DNA of 64,000 nt from Calditrichaceae bacterium (lineage in GTDB: Bacteria > Calditrichota > Calditrichia > RBG-13-44-9 > J075), in the NCBI GenBank assembly GCA_013360445.1, contig JABWBP010000002.1, forward strand, positions 62,001 to 126,000. The letters are read 5' to 3'. Of this stretch, positions 50,901 to 59,523 are shown one piece after another. How positions within the stretch are numbered: the stretch's first letter is position 1; every line of letters begins with the position of its first letter. The translations under genes and the position numbers were made by a program. The notes beneath the pieces are model-generated. The model saw only the letters and a list, made by a program, of their open reading frames with translations, did not search any database and was not told the origin of the DNA.

Positions 50901-51959
50901 TTAACTCTGATGCTCTTCCAGTGAAACCAGCGCTTCCGGAGTAGATTCCAGGAATTCATTCCAGTTTCTGCGCTGCCGGTTTCTCCAATTCTGCCGGTGA
51001 TACCCGTAGCTGGCCAGCAGGGGAAGGGAGAGGGTGATCTCGCTGAAGACCATTTGCTCATAGGTGGTGTCCACTTTGCCCCAGGAGCAGGCTTCCTTCA
51101 GGGTGGAACCGGAGAGCGCCCCGTCGCGCTCATCGGCGACGGTAAGCTGCACCGCGTATTTGTGCATTTCCACCTCGCGCCCCAGAATTTCCGCGCAGAC
51201 CACGGTATCCTGCAAAAAGTTCTTGGGCACCCCGCCGCCTAACATCAGAATGCCGGTAGTGCCGGCGGCAATCTTGATGTCGGTCAACTCCCGGAAATCT
51301 TTCACCGAATCTATCGAAAGATGCGCATCCCGGTTTTCCACCTGGTGGGCCACCAGACCGAAACCGGCGCTGCAATCGGAAAACGCCGGCACGAAGATCG
51401 GCACGCCCGACTCGTAAGCAGTGCGCACGATGGAATCTTTTCCCAGGCCGCGCTCCGCCAGGTATTTTCCCATTTCGATGATAAACTCCCGCGAAGAATA
51501 GGGGCGCGGGGGCAGGGAATTGGCGATCTGGCGGATGGTATCGTCGCAGATTTTCAGCTCATCTTCGTCGATGTAGGTATCGTAAATCCGGTCGATGGCC
51601 AGTTTCCGCAATTCCTGGTCATCCACAAAGGGGGAGCCGAGGTAATGGCGAAATCCTAACGCCTCGAAAAAATCCTGGTCCACGATGTTTGCGCCGGTGG
51701 AGACGATCGCATCCACCATTTGATGGCGAAGCATATCCACGAATACCTGCTTCAACCCGGCGCTGACTAAGGAGCCGGCCAGGGTGAGGATGATGGTACA
51801 ATCACGGTCTTGCAACATCATATCGTAAATTTTTGCCGCACGGGCCAGGTTGCGCGACTGGAAGGCCATTTTTTCATAAGCCTCGATAACCGGGGTCGCG
51901 TCGAAGCTCTTGACGTCTATGTGCTGGATAGTTTCTTTCAGATAATCCTGTTTTTTCAC
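50901..51959 (-). CDS. Deoxyhypusine-synthase-like enzyme (probable bacterial polyamine-forming type)
   Basis: A 352-residue homologue of eukaryotic/archaeal deoxyhypusine synthase: TIILTLAGSLVSAGL and VDAIVSTGANIVDQDFFEAL (NAD-binding, in parts), VPIFVPAFSDCSAGFGL, GTTGILMLGGGVPKNF and the active-site Lys (about residue 295) in CSWGKVD. Bacteria lack eIF5A, so such enzymes are thought to make homospermidine-type polyamines by transferring an aminobutyl group to a free amine. The neighbouring upstream gene is speD, supporting a polyamine role. Start is GTG at 51959 with AAGGAG 8 bases upstream. A hairpin terminator follows. Confidence 0.85.
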   Translation of the reverse strand: MKKQDYLKETIQHIDVKSFDATPVIEAYEKMAFQSRNLARAAKIYDMMLQDRDCTIILTLAGSLVSAGLKQVFVDMLRHQMVDAIVSTGANIVDQDFFEALGFRHYLGSPFVDDQELRKLAIDRIYDTYIDEDELKICDDTIRQIANSLPPRPYSSREFIIEMGKYLAERGLGKDSIVRTAYESGVPIFVPAFSDCSAGFGLVAHQVENRDAHLSIDSVKDFRELTDIKIAAGTTGILMLGGGVPKNFLQDTVVCAEILGREVEMHKYAVQLTVADERDGALSGSTLKEACSWGKVDTTYEQMVFSEITLSLPLLASYGYHRQNWRNRQRRNWNEFLESTPEALVSLEEHQS

Positions 51960-52125
51960 GCAGCGCTCTCCTTCTGCCTGTAGATAATACTCATTTATAT
52001 ACCCTCCCGCGGTTCAAGCCCGGCCGGGAGGGTTGTTCGATTTTTTGCGGAAAATAGACCACCCTTTCAGCGGGGCCAGGCGTGCAAGGCCCGTCTTACA
52101 GCGGTATGGAGATGAAAACCGTGGT

Positions 52126-52566
52126 TTATTCCGCCGCCAGGGCCGGCATCACCAATTTCCCGTTTTTCGTCGCTTCTTCCGCAACTTCCCGCGGAAAATC
52201 CAGCCCGCGCATCAGCACGTTGACGGTCGGTTTTTTGGACTCGAACACATCAATCAGATATTGTTGGGCAAATTCGTAATCGAAGTGTTTGCAAGAGAAG
52301 AGATCGATGAAAACGTAATTCTTCTCTTGAAACGTGTGGATGGAGATGTGGCTTTCTGCAATTACCACAAATCCGGTAATTCCCTTATCTTCCGGCACCA
52401 GCCCGGAGTATTTGAACACGTAGGGCTGGGTAATCTTGGTCATTCCGATCATGTCCGGCAATTGGTCGAGTACTTCGAACACCAGGTCGAAGTCGCTCAA
52501 TTTTTCCGGGTTGCAATCGTTCAAGTCCAGGGTTAAGTGGGGTCCGAAAGTGTCCATTCTAACCAT
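52126..52566 (-). CDS. speD: S-adenosylmethionine decarboxylase proenzyme
   Basis: A 146-residue class 1b (bacterial/archaeal) AdoMetDC. Self-cleavage between Glu71 and Ser72 in AESHISIHT makes the pyruvoyl group; His77 and Cys92 (LFSC) have the same spacing from the Ser (+5, +20) as in the Thermotoga enzyme. It makes decarboxylated SAM, the aminopropyl donor for spermidine. It is 10-25 residues longer than the shortest class members. ATG 52566 has GTAGGAGG 8-10 bases upstream. The 160-bp gap to the DHS-like gene shows no terminator, so both are probably transcribed together; spermidine synthase is not in the window. Confidence 0.93.
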   Translation of the reverse strand: MVRMDTFGPHLTLDLNDCNPEKLSDFDLVFEVLDQLPDMIGMTKITQPYVFKYSGLVPEDKGITGFVVIAESHISIHTFQEKNYVFIDLFSCKHFDYEFAQQYLIDVFESKKPTVNVLMRGLDFPREVAEEATKNGKLVMPALAAE

Positions 52567-52710
52567 CGCATAAATCCTCCTACATTAAGGATTGAATGAC
52601 TCATTTTTATCCCTTTATTGGCAACATTGCCAGGGCAACTGCCCCGGCGCTCCCTGTTTAATTTGTCCTGAAAGGTGCGCAAATATATATTTTGGAAATC
52701 CGCTTTCCTA

Positions 52711-52758
52711 TAAAAAAAATTTTTTTTACTAAAAGCTTTGTTTAATATACTAAACAAA
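52711..52758. promoter_or_regulatory. Cluster of palindromes upstream of speD
   Basis: TAAAAAAAATTTTTTTTA (52711-52728) is a perfect 18-bp A-tract palindrome; AAAGCTTT follows; TTTGTTTA-ATATAC-TAAACAAA (52737-52758) is a perfect 8+8 operator-like palindrome. They sit 145-190 bases before the speD start codon and may bind a repressor or bend DNA. No other signal was found in 52567-52933. Confidence 0.5.
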
Positions 52759-52933
52759 TTTCCGGGCATCTAATTCATTGTGAATAAACAACTAACCAGG
52801 AAACAAAAAGAAATCGAGTGTTTAAAAGAGAGGGTTTTTAGCAGAAAAATCGTAATCCCGGAGGATGGAAAATCTTGAAAATTCTCCTGTGAAATTTGTC
52901 GAAAAAGCAGCACTTTCAGCTTGATTTTTGCGT

Positions 52934-53629
52934 TCAGCGGGATGCCCATTCGGAAGATCCGGCGAGCGTGAAAGCCGCCCGGGCTTCGGCGACAAACGCC
53001 GCTGCCTTCCGGGCGTCTTTACGGCCGGAGGCGTCTTCGACCCCGGTATGGACATCGACGCCTGCGGGCCGTACTTGCAAAATGGCGCTGCGTACGTTAG
53101 CAGGGTTCAATCCCCCGGCCAGAATTATCGGGCGGGAGGAGATTGCTACCAGGCGGCGGCTGACGCTCCAATCGTGAGTTTTGCCGGTAGCGCCGTCTGC
53201 GCCGGTCCTCGGATCATGGGTATCGGTTATAAAAGCATCGACCAGCGAGCCGAACTGCTTCACCTGGCTTCTTAGATGTGCAAAATTGCCCGGTTTGACA
53301 ATCAGGCTTTTGATGACGAAGAGTTGCGGCGCAATTTCCTTGAGTTGATGAAGCTGGGAGAGAGCGATTTCGCCATGAAGCTGAACTTTTCCGGTTCCGA
53401 GTTTTTGGCAAAGCTGCAGGATCTCGCGGGGGTCGGCCAGGTAGGTGATCAAAACCCCGGCATGGGGCGGCTCCAGGGAGGCGATAATCGCGGCGGCGGC
53501 AGCCTCGGAAATATCCTCTTTGTGTACCGGCAGGCGAAAGGGGAAACCCAGCCAGTCCACCCCTATTTTCAGGAGCATCTGCGCCTCCCGGCGATCCTTG
53601 ATTCCAGCGACCTGGATCAGATTCTGCAT
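52934..53629 (-). CDS. Phosphoribosylanthranilate isomerase (TrpF)-like protein lacking the catalytic Cys
   Basis: A 231-residue TIM barrel similar to TrpF. LIQVAGIKDRREAQMLL corresponds to the TrpF start 'IKICGITRxEDA', but the catalytic Cys is Ala8. Other TrpF marks remain: DWLGFPF, QLHG, the general-acid region FITDT (Asp136), GATGKTHDW and ILAGGLNPANV with GVDVHTGVE (phosphate-binding GLxPxNV/DVxSGVE). With no trp genes nearby and the general base missing, it is either an inactive paralogue or an isomerase with another substrate. It is transcribed away from the T9SS gene upstream. Confidence 0.75.
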   Translation of the reverse strand: MQNLIQVAGIKDRREAQMLLKIGVDWLGFPFRLPVHKEDISEAAAAAIIASLEPPHAGVLITYLADPREILQLCQKLGTGKVQLHGEIALSQLHQLKEIAPQLFVIKSLIVKPGNFAHLRSQVKQFGSLVDAFITDTHDPRTGADGATGKTHDWSVSRRLVAISSRPIILAGGLNPANVRSAILQVRPAGVDVHTGVEDASGRKDARKAAAFVAEARAAFTLAGSSEWASR

Positions 53630-53717
53630 CGATTCCCCCCGGGATGATCTTCAACGCCGCCTGCAAGCAAGGCCGGTACCCCCCGTGCGGGTTGACTCAA
53701 TAACCGGATATTTGGCT

Positions 53718-55556
53718 TTACCGGATCAAAACCATCTTGCGGCTCCCGGTATAACCGTTTGCGGTTAATCGAAATATGTACACCCCGCTCGATACTTCCT
53801 CCCCGCGGTCGTCCCGGCCATCCCATACCCGGTTGTGCACGCCTGCCTCTACCCGGGTATTCAGCAAGGTTCGCACCGGCTGGCCCACCAGGTTGTAGAT
53901 CACAAGCCGGACCTCGCCGGGTTGGGGCAGTTGATAGCGGATGGTAGTGGACGGATTAAACGGGTTGGGATAGTTTGGGCCCACTGCCAACGCCTGCGGG
54001 ATCTCTCCTTCCTCGCCGCCAAGGCCGGTTATCACATCTGCCTGCACGAAGACCGAATCCGGCGAAGAAGCGCCATTGTGGTGGAACACCAGAAATCCAT
54101 GCTGGCTTCCCGGCGCGGCGGCGCTAAATTGGATATAGAACGGGGCCGCGGAGTCCGGAGCGATGGTTGCGGAAGCTGGGGAGATGCTAAAATGGGCGTT
54201 AGAGGAGGTTGTAGAGGCAATGATCAAATCCGCGTTGCCGGCGTTTTGCACGATGACGCTGTCAACCAGGGTGTCGCCCGTTGCCGCGTTGCCAAACCAG
54301 AGGGAATCCGGGGTCACGGTAAACAGCGGCATGGCCGGGGGAGCGAGACGGATGAGAAACACGTCGTGCAATCCTGCCCCGTAGGAAAGGGTATGCCCCG
54401 CGATAATATACCCGCCGTCGGAGGTTTGCTGAACGCCGTAGCCCACGTCAGAACTGCTTCCGCCAAAGGTAGTATTCCATTCCTGATTCCCGGCGGAATC
54501 TGTTTTGACCAGCCAGAGATCATCTCCGCCCGCGCCAAAAGAGAGGGTATAGCCGGTGATGATGAACCCTCCATCGGTGGTTTGTCGAACGGAGTGGCCA
54601 TAATCTCTGCCGCTGCCTCCGAAGGTCTTATTCCACTCTTCGTTGCCGGAATTATCGGTCTTGATGAGCAGCATATCATCTAACCCCGCCCCGGAAGAGG
54701 AGGTGTATCCGGTGAGAACATATCCGCCGTCGGTTGTTTCTCGAACCGAGTATCCCCGGTCCACGTCAGATCCCCCGAATACCTGGTTCCACTCTGCGAT
54801 GCCGGCGGAATCCGTTTTGATCAGCCAGGCATTGCCGAGAAAACCGGGGCCATAGGAGAACGTCCAGCCGGTGATGATGAATCCCCCGTCCGAGGTTTGT
54901 TGAACAGACCTGGCGCCATCGGAGCCGAATCCGCCCAGGGTGCGGCTCCAATCCGCATTGCCTGCGCTATCGGTCTTGATCAGCCAGACATCCCGGCTGC
55001 CGGCGCCGGAAGATGAGGTGACCCCGGCAATGATAAATCCCCCGTCGGTGGTTTGTTGAAGGCCGTAGCCCTCATCATCCTGGGCGCCGCCGAAGGTGCG
55101 AATCCATTGCGAATTTCCGGAGCTATCGGTTTTTATCAACAGCACGTCATTTCCACCCATGCCAAAGGATTTGGTGTATCCGGCGATGATATATCCCCCG
55201 TCAACGGTTTGTTGAACCGCGTAGGCCTCTTCATCATTGTCCCCGCCGAAAGCATTATTCCATTCTTCGTTGCCCGAGGGGTCTGCTTTTATCAGCCAGG
55301 CATTGCGCCCGCTCATCAAACCAAACGAACGGGTGTATCCGGCGATGATATATCCCCCATCCGCAGTTTGTTGAACGGCATGTCCCACGTCAATATTGCT
55401 TCCGCCGAAGGTTTGGGTCCAAAGCGTGCCGGGAGGCTGCGCTTCAAGGGTGAGGGAAAAACATACCAGGGCCATCAGTAAGGGAATCCGGATCCGCCTG
55501 CGAACGTCGGAGGCGGCGCGGCTATCTGAAAGGTACTTGCCGGGATCACGAAACAT
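53718..55556 (-). CDS. T9SS-exported protein with seven 51-residue repeats
   Basis: A 612-residue secreted protein. ATG 55556 has GAGGAGG 6 bases upstream; signal peptide residues about 20-40 (IPLLMALVCFSLTLEAQ). Seven tandem repeats of about 51 residues follow, each like VQQTxDGGYIIAGYTxSxGA, then DxxLIKTDSxGNxxWxxTFGG; seven units suggest a seven-bladed beta-propeller. Then comes an ASH/choice-of-anchor-D type Ig domain (FTVTPDSLWFGNAATGDT) and a C-terminal type A T9SS sorting domain (VGPNYPNPFNPSTTIRY, ending KMVLIR). No catalytic residues are obvious; ligand binding or adhesion is plausible. Confidence 0.88.
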   Translation of the reverse strand: MFRDPGKYLSDSRAASDVRRRIRIPLLMALVCFSLTLEAQPPGTLWTQTFGGSNIDVGHAVQQTADGGYIIAGYTRSFGLMSGRNAWLIKADPSGNEEWNNAFGGDNDEEAYAVQQTVDGGYIIAGYTKSFGMGGNDVLLIKTDSSGNSQWIRTFGGAQDDEGYGLQQTTDGGFIIAGVTSSSGAGSRDVWLIKTDSAGNADWSRTLGGFGSDGARSVQQTSDGGFIITGWTFSYGPGFLGNAWLIKTDSAGIAEWNQVFGGSDVDRGYSVRETTDGGYVLTGYTSSSGAGLDDMLLIKTDNSGNEEWNKTFGGSGRDYGHSVRQTTDGGFIITGYTLSFGAGGDDLWLVKTDSAGNQEWNTTFGGSSSDVGYGVQQTSDGGYIIAGHTLSYGAGLHDVFLIRLAPPAMPLFTVTPDSLWFGNAATGDTLVDSVIVQNAGNADLIIASTTSSNAHFSISPASATIAPDSAAPFYIQFSAAAPGSQHGFLVFHHNGASSPDSVFVQADVITGLGGEEGEIPQALAVGPNYPNPFNPSTTIRYQLPQPGEVRLVIYNLVGQPVRTLLNTRVEAGVHNRVWDGRDDRGEEVSSGVYIFRLTANGYTGSRKMVLIR

Positions 55557-55623
55557 TTGAATCCTCCTCTGGTTTCGGTTATATACTAAGTGCATTTTAA
55601 AATTTCCGTTTCTTATTCTATAA

Positions 55624-55660
55624 GGAACCCCGACATGGGTTCAACTCATGTCGGGGTTCC
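55624..55660 (-). terminator. Strong hairpin between two minus-strand genes
   Basis: GGAACCCCGACATG (55624-55637) pairs perfectly with CATGTCGGGGTTCC (55647-55660). It lies 140 bases after the ferredoxin-flavoprotein gene and 68 bases before the T9SS gene. There is no real T tract, so it may be a dispersed palindrome instead. The rest of the gap shows nothing. Confidence 0.45.
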
Positions 55661-55799
55661 GGCGGCTATTTGAGGCTGGTGAATTCTACCAATGTTGAAC
55701 ACCTCCGGTGTTCGGGAAAGAACATTATCTGTAAATGGAAATTGCAACGTGCGTTTAGTATAATAAACCCTGATCATCAATCGGTTTTTCTCTGCCTCC

Positions 55800-57110
55800 T
55801 CATCCCGGCGCCCGCATCTCTCCCCCGAATTTGATGCCCATCTCTTTCAACAATTTAAAGGGCGGCAATCCCCCGGCAAAAATGAAAACGTAATCATTGG
55901 GGATTTCCCGGATTTCTTCTTCGAGCCGGATTTTCACGGAATCTTTCCTGATCTCCAGCACCTCTGAATTGAACAGCGGGCGCACTTTTTTCTCCGCAAT
56001 CAGGCGGTTGATGCGCGATTCGTTTTTCTGCTTGATGCGGAAGAATTTCGGCTTGCGGTAGGAAACCGTGACCTGGTTGCCCTTTTGCCGCGCCAGCCCC
56101 ACCGCGGCTTCCACCGCGCTGTCGCCCCCGCCCACCACCAGCAGGCGGTTGTTGGTGTAGGACTGGGCGTCGATCAACTGGTACATCACTTTCGACATTT
56201 CCTCTCCCGGCACTCCCAATTTTCGCGGGGTTCCCCGCCGCCCCATGGCCAGCACCACCTGGCGGGCTTTATACACCCCATCGGTAGTGCTAATGTTGAA
56301 TACCCCATTCTCTTCCTGAACCTTTTCCATTCGCACCCCGGTGCGCACTTGAATGTCGAAACGCCGCATAATTTCCTGCCAGATTTCCAACAGGGTCTCT
56401 TTGGAGTATTCGGTTTCCGAAAGCTGGCCGTAAAGGGGAATTTCTACCGGCTGGGTCATTACCAATTTACGGCGAGGGTATTGCAGAATGGTTCCCCCCG
56501 GTTCCTGCTGGTCCAGCACCAGGTAGGAAAGATTGTGGTGAACCGCGGTAAGCGCCGCGCTCAATCCCGCCGGGCCGGCCCCCACGATGGCGAGGTCTTT
56601 TACGTCTCCGTTTCCGGAGCGCCGGGAATCCCGGGCGATGCGCTCCACCGCGGTTCTGCCCTGGGTGATGGCGTTGCGGATCAGCGACAGCCCGCCCAAC
56701 TCCCCCACGATATAGATGCCCGGCACGCTGCTCTGGCAATACTCATCTAAAATGGGAATATCTTCCCGGGTGGAGACGTCGCCTAACCCCACTTTGATGG
56801 CCGATACCGGGCAGGCTTTCTCGCACAGGCCGTGCCCCACGCAGCGCAGCCCGTTGATGATGGCCGCCTTGCCGTAAATCACGCCCAACACGTCCCCTTC
56901 CGGGCAGGCGGCCACGCAGGAGCCGCAGCCGATGCAGCGGGAAACGTCAATAAAGGGAAACTGCGCCCGCGGGGCGGTAATTCCTAAGCTTTCCGCCTCT
57001 TTGTGGCGGGCAATATCTTCCTTCTGCCGGCGGCGGAACTTCAGGTAGTAGGGAAGAAAGATGAAGATTGCCGCAATAGCGGTTATGCTCCAGATGATCA
57101 GCGATTCCAT
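55800..57110 (-). CDS. Membrane-anchored ferredoxin-flavoprotein fusion (thioredoxin reductase-like)
   Basis: A 436-residue fusion. One N-terminal membrane helix (LIIWSITAIAAIFIFLPYYL), a ferredoxin domain, then a two-domain FAD/NAD(P) oxidoreductase. Cluster 1 is CIGCGSCVAACP (canonical). Cluster 2 reads CVGHGLCEKACP: the second Cys is His, so a modified cluster or a 3Fe-4S type is possible. VGAGPAGLSAA binds FAD and VVGGGDSAVEAA binds NAD(P)H. No redox CxxC of thioredoxin reductase is seen, as in YpdA-like or ferredoxin-NADP reductase-like proteins. It may pass electrons between NAD(P)H and a ferredoxin-type partner at the inner membrane. Confidence 0.85.
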   Translation of the reverse strand: MESLIIWSITAIAAIFIFLPYYLKFRRRQKEDIARHKEAESLGITAPRAQFPFIDVSRCIGCGSCVAACPEGDVLGVIYGKAAIINGLRCVGHGLCEKACPVSAIKVGLGDVSTREDIPILDEYCQSSVPGIYIVGELGGLSLIRNAITQGRTAVERIARDSRRSGNGDVKDLAIVGAGPAGLSAALTAVHHNLSYLVLDQQEPGGTILQYPRRKLVMTQPVEIPLYGQLSETEYSKETLLEIWQEIMRRFDIQVRTGVRMEKVQEENGVFNISTTDGVYKARQVVLAMGRRGTPRKLGVPGEEMSKVMYQLIDAQSYTNNRLLVVGGGDSAVEAAVGLARQKGNQVTVSYRKPKFFRIKQKNESRINRLIAEKKVRPLFNSEVLEIRKDSVKIRLEEEIREIPNDYVFIFAGGLPPFKLLKEMGIKFGGEMRAPG

Positions 57111-57219
57111 GTTTCTTTATCCCCATTGCATCAAGGGAAAACTTGAGAATAGTTTGCACAGTTTCCCCATCCCGGTTCAGCCGGTCCTAATTTGGCTAAA
57201 CCGGGATGGAGAACTTCGT

Positions 57220-59259
57220 TCACGGCTGCAAATACTTTTCCAGCCACTCCAGCACGGTTTTCCACCACAATTGCGCGTTCTGCGGTTTCAGGACGAAGTG
57301 ATTCTCATCCGGAAACAGCAGCAACCGCGAATCCACCCCTTTCATTTGCAGGGCGGTGAACATTTGCATGCCCTGGGTATAGGGCAGGCGGTAATCTTTC
57401 TCGCCATGGATGACCAGGGTGGGGGTATTGAAGTTATTCGCGTAGTGTACCGGATTCCATTGCTGGTAAACCGATCCCGCTTCCCAGGGCGCCCCGTTGA
57501 ATTCCCAGAGCGGGAACCACAATTCTTCCGTGGCCCCGAACGCGCTGACGGTCTCGAAAATTCCGTCGTGCGACACCAGCACTTTGAACAACTCCTCCGG
57601 ATTGTGCCCGGCAATCCAGTTGATCATGTACCCGCCGTAAGAAGCCCCGGCTGCGCCCACCCGGCTACCGTCGATAAAATTAAATCGCTTGATCGCCCAT
57701 TTCGTACCGATCATGATGTCCTCATACGGCCAGCCGCCCCAGTTTTTACTCACCGCGTCGCAAAAAGCCTGCCCGTAGCCGCTGCTGCCGTGAAAGTTGA
57801 CCATGATGACCACATAGCCGGGGGAGGCGAACATCTGTGCGTTCCAGCGGTAGTGGAATTCATCCCCGAACGCGCCCTGCGGCCCGCCGTGGATCAGGGA
57901 GATCAGGGGATACTTTTTTGCGGGATCGAATTGGGGCGGCTTGAGCAGCAGCAGATGAACGGAGTCGTTGTTCGCCCCGGTAAACCAGTAATCTTCTAAG
58001 GGATTCATCTCCAACTGCGCCAGGCTTTCCCGGTTGGTAAAGGTGAGTTGGGTCAGCTTTCTGCCGCTCAAATCCAACCGGAACAGCTCGTAAGGCAGGT
58101 TTACCCGTTGAACTTGCAGCACCAGGAACTTGCCGTCGGGGCTGATTTGCAAATTGCCGATATTGGTTTTATCGAACAGCACTGCCGGGCTGCCCTGCTT
58201 CACGCCCACTTCATAAACCCGGCAGCGGGCATGGTGCTGAGCGTAAAAGTAGAGCTTGCGGGAATCCGGCGACCATACGAAATCCTCCACGGAGCGGTTC
58301 AAATTCTCGGTCAGGTTCCGGGTTTGCCCGCCGGCGAGATCGTAGAGCATCAAATTCTTCTGATCCGCTTCAAAACCGGGGCGGGGCATGGACAGGTAAG
58401 CGATGTATTTTCCATCCGGCGAAAACCGGGGTCCCAGGTCATTTCCCTTCCCGGTAGTGATTTGAACCGGCTCGCCGCCGTTGCTATCCACCAGCCAGAG
58501 GTCGTTGTTGGTGCTGGCGGCCACCATCCGGTCGCGGTTTTGCACATAGCAAATCTGTTTCCCGTCCGGCGACCAGGCAACATCATGCTCGCTGCCCAAC
58601 GCCAGGGGAGGGCTGTCCGCATCCGCCGGGGTGAGGCTTTTGGCTTCCCTGCCCTCTATTGGTACTACAACCACCCGGCTGTATTTCCCATCGCGCCAGG
58701 AATCCCAGTGGCGGTAGAGCAGTTTGTCGATTACTCTGCCGGTGGCCAGGCGCTTTGCCAGCTCGGCCTCCATTTGCGCAGATTCCGCGGGGGTTTGCGC
58801 TTCGGGATACATATCCGTGGCCAGCGCCAGCCATTTGCCGTCCGGCGACCAGGCAAAGCTGTTCACCCCGGTGGGAACAGCGCTGATTTGCCGCTCTTCC
58901 CCGCTGCTGATGTTCACCGAATAAACCTGCGGCGTCCCGTCCCGGGTGGAAATAAATGCCAGCACCTTGGGGTCGGCGGGCGACCAGCGGGGGTGCAAAT
59001 CATGAGCGGAATCAGCGACCAGCGGTTTGGAAGATTTCCCGTCCGGCGAGACCAGGTAAATATCCACGTTCTTACGATTTTCCGCAATGTCGTGCGAAGT
59101 GAGGGTATAAGCGATCCACTTTCCGTCCGGGGAGATTTGCGGATCATCCACCCGGCCCATGGAAAACAGGTCGGTGAATTCGATTGCCCGTTTTTGCGCC
59201 GGGCTGAAGGCGCTGAGGGTAATGAGCAGTAAAAAACTGAACCGTAAAACCTGTCGCAT
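57220..59259 (-). CDS. Secreted S9C prolyl-oligopeptidase-family peptidase
   Basis: A 679-residue exported peptidase with a signal peptide (residues 1-22, ending near FSPAQ). The beta-propeller has WD40-like PD40 motifs ('WSPDGKWLALA', 'FSPDGKYIAYLS', 'WSPDSRKLYFYA'). The C-terminal alpha/beta hydrolase has HGGPQGAFGD (oxyanion region), nucleophile Ser in GAASYGGYM-like GASYGG, Asp in HGEKDYRLPY and His in PDENHF. It is of the acylaminoacyl-peptidase/DPP-V type and would digest peptides in the periplasm. Start ATG 59259 follows GGAGAG; the upstream extension is not needed. It partners functionally with the DPP-IV-like enzyme at 14 kb. Confidence 0.93.
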   Translation of the reverse strand: MRQVLRFSFLLLITLSAFSPAQKRAIEFTDLFSMGRVDDPQISPDGKWIAYTLTSHDIAENRKNVDIYLVSPDGKSSKPLVADSAHDLHPRWSPADPKVLAFISTRDGTPQVYSVNISSGEERQISAVPTGVNSFAWSPDGKWLALATDMYPEAQTPAESAQMEAELAKRLATGRVIDKLLYRHWDSWRDGKYSRVVVVPIEGREAKSLTPADADSPPLALGSEHDVAWSPDGKQICYVQNRDRMVAASTNNDLWLVDSNGGEPVQITTGKGNDLGPRFSPDGKYIAYLSMPRPGFEADQKNLMLYDLAGGQTRNLTENLNRSVEDFVWSPDSRKLYFYAQHHARCRVYEVGVKQGSPAVLFDKTNIGNLQISPDGKFLVLQVQRVNLPYELFRLDLSGRKLTQLTFTNRESLAQLEMNPLEDYWFTGANNDSVHLLLLKPPQFDPAKKYPLISLIHGGPQGAFGDEFHYRWNAQMFASPGYVVIMVNFHGSSGYGQAFCDAVSKNWGGWPYEDIMIGTKWAIKRFNFIDGSRVGAAGASYGGYMINWIAGHNPEELFKVLVSHDGIFETVSAFGATEELWFPLWEFNGAPWEAGSVYQQWNPVHYANNFNTPTLVIHGEKDYRLPYTQGMQMFTALQMKGVDSRLLLFPDENHFVLKPQNAQLWWKTVLEWLEKYLQP

Positions 59260-59295
59260 GGTCTCTCCTTTCAGGCTGAAAATCATCGGGCCATT

Positions 59296-59349
59296 GACCC
59301 CAAAGGTTTTGTGGCAAAGCCATCCCTTACGGGAGAAACCTTTGAGGTC
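59296..59349. repeat. MITE-like inverted-repeat element, copy 2
   Basis: GACCCCAAAGGTTT (59296-59309) and AAACCTTTGAGGTC (59336-59349) are inverted repeats with one mismatch. Read on the minus strand it matches copy 1 at 7130-7207 at both ends and in the AAGGGATGG centre, but is 24 bases shorter. It lies between divergent genes. Confidence 0.75.
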
Positions 59350-59431
59350 TTTTATCTAATTTTTGATAAGCGATACAAGTTATTCAATCTTTTCCGATAA
59401 ATTCAATCCCTTTGTGATTTTACTTTTCAGC

Positions 59432-59462
59432 TTTGATATATTTATTGTGTTATCTACATTTG
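59432..59462 (+). promoter_or_regulatory. Bacteroidota-type promoter of the antiporter gene
   Basis: TTTG (59432-59435), 19-base spacer, TACATTTG (59455-59462): a full match to TTTG-N19-TAnnTTTG, in an AT-rich stretch 60 bases before the chosen start. Confidence 0.5.
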
Positions 59463-59523
59463 CAGCAATTTTTTCAAAAATATGGAAGCGGTTAGGGCCG
59501 TGTTCATAGGGAAAGGTAACAGA

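Noticed and set aside
58048-59232. 394-codon plus-strand open frame inside the S9 peptidase
   Set aside because: Antisense shadow; the minus-strand peptidase has catalytic triad, signal peptide and ribosome site.
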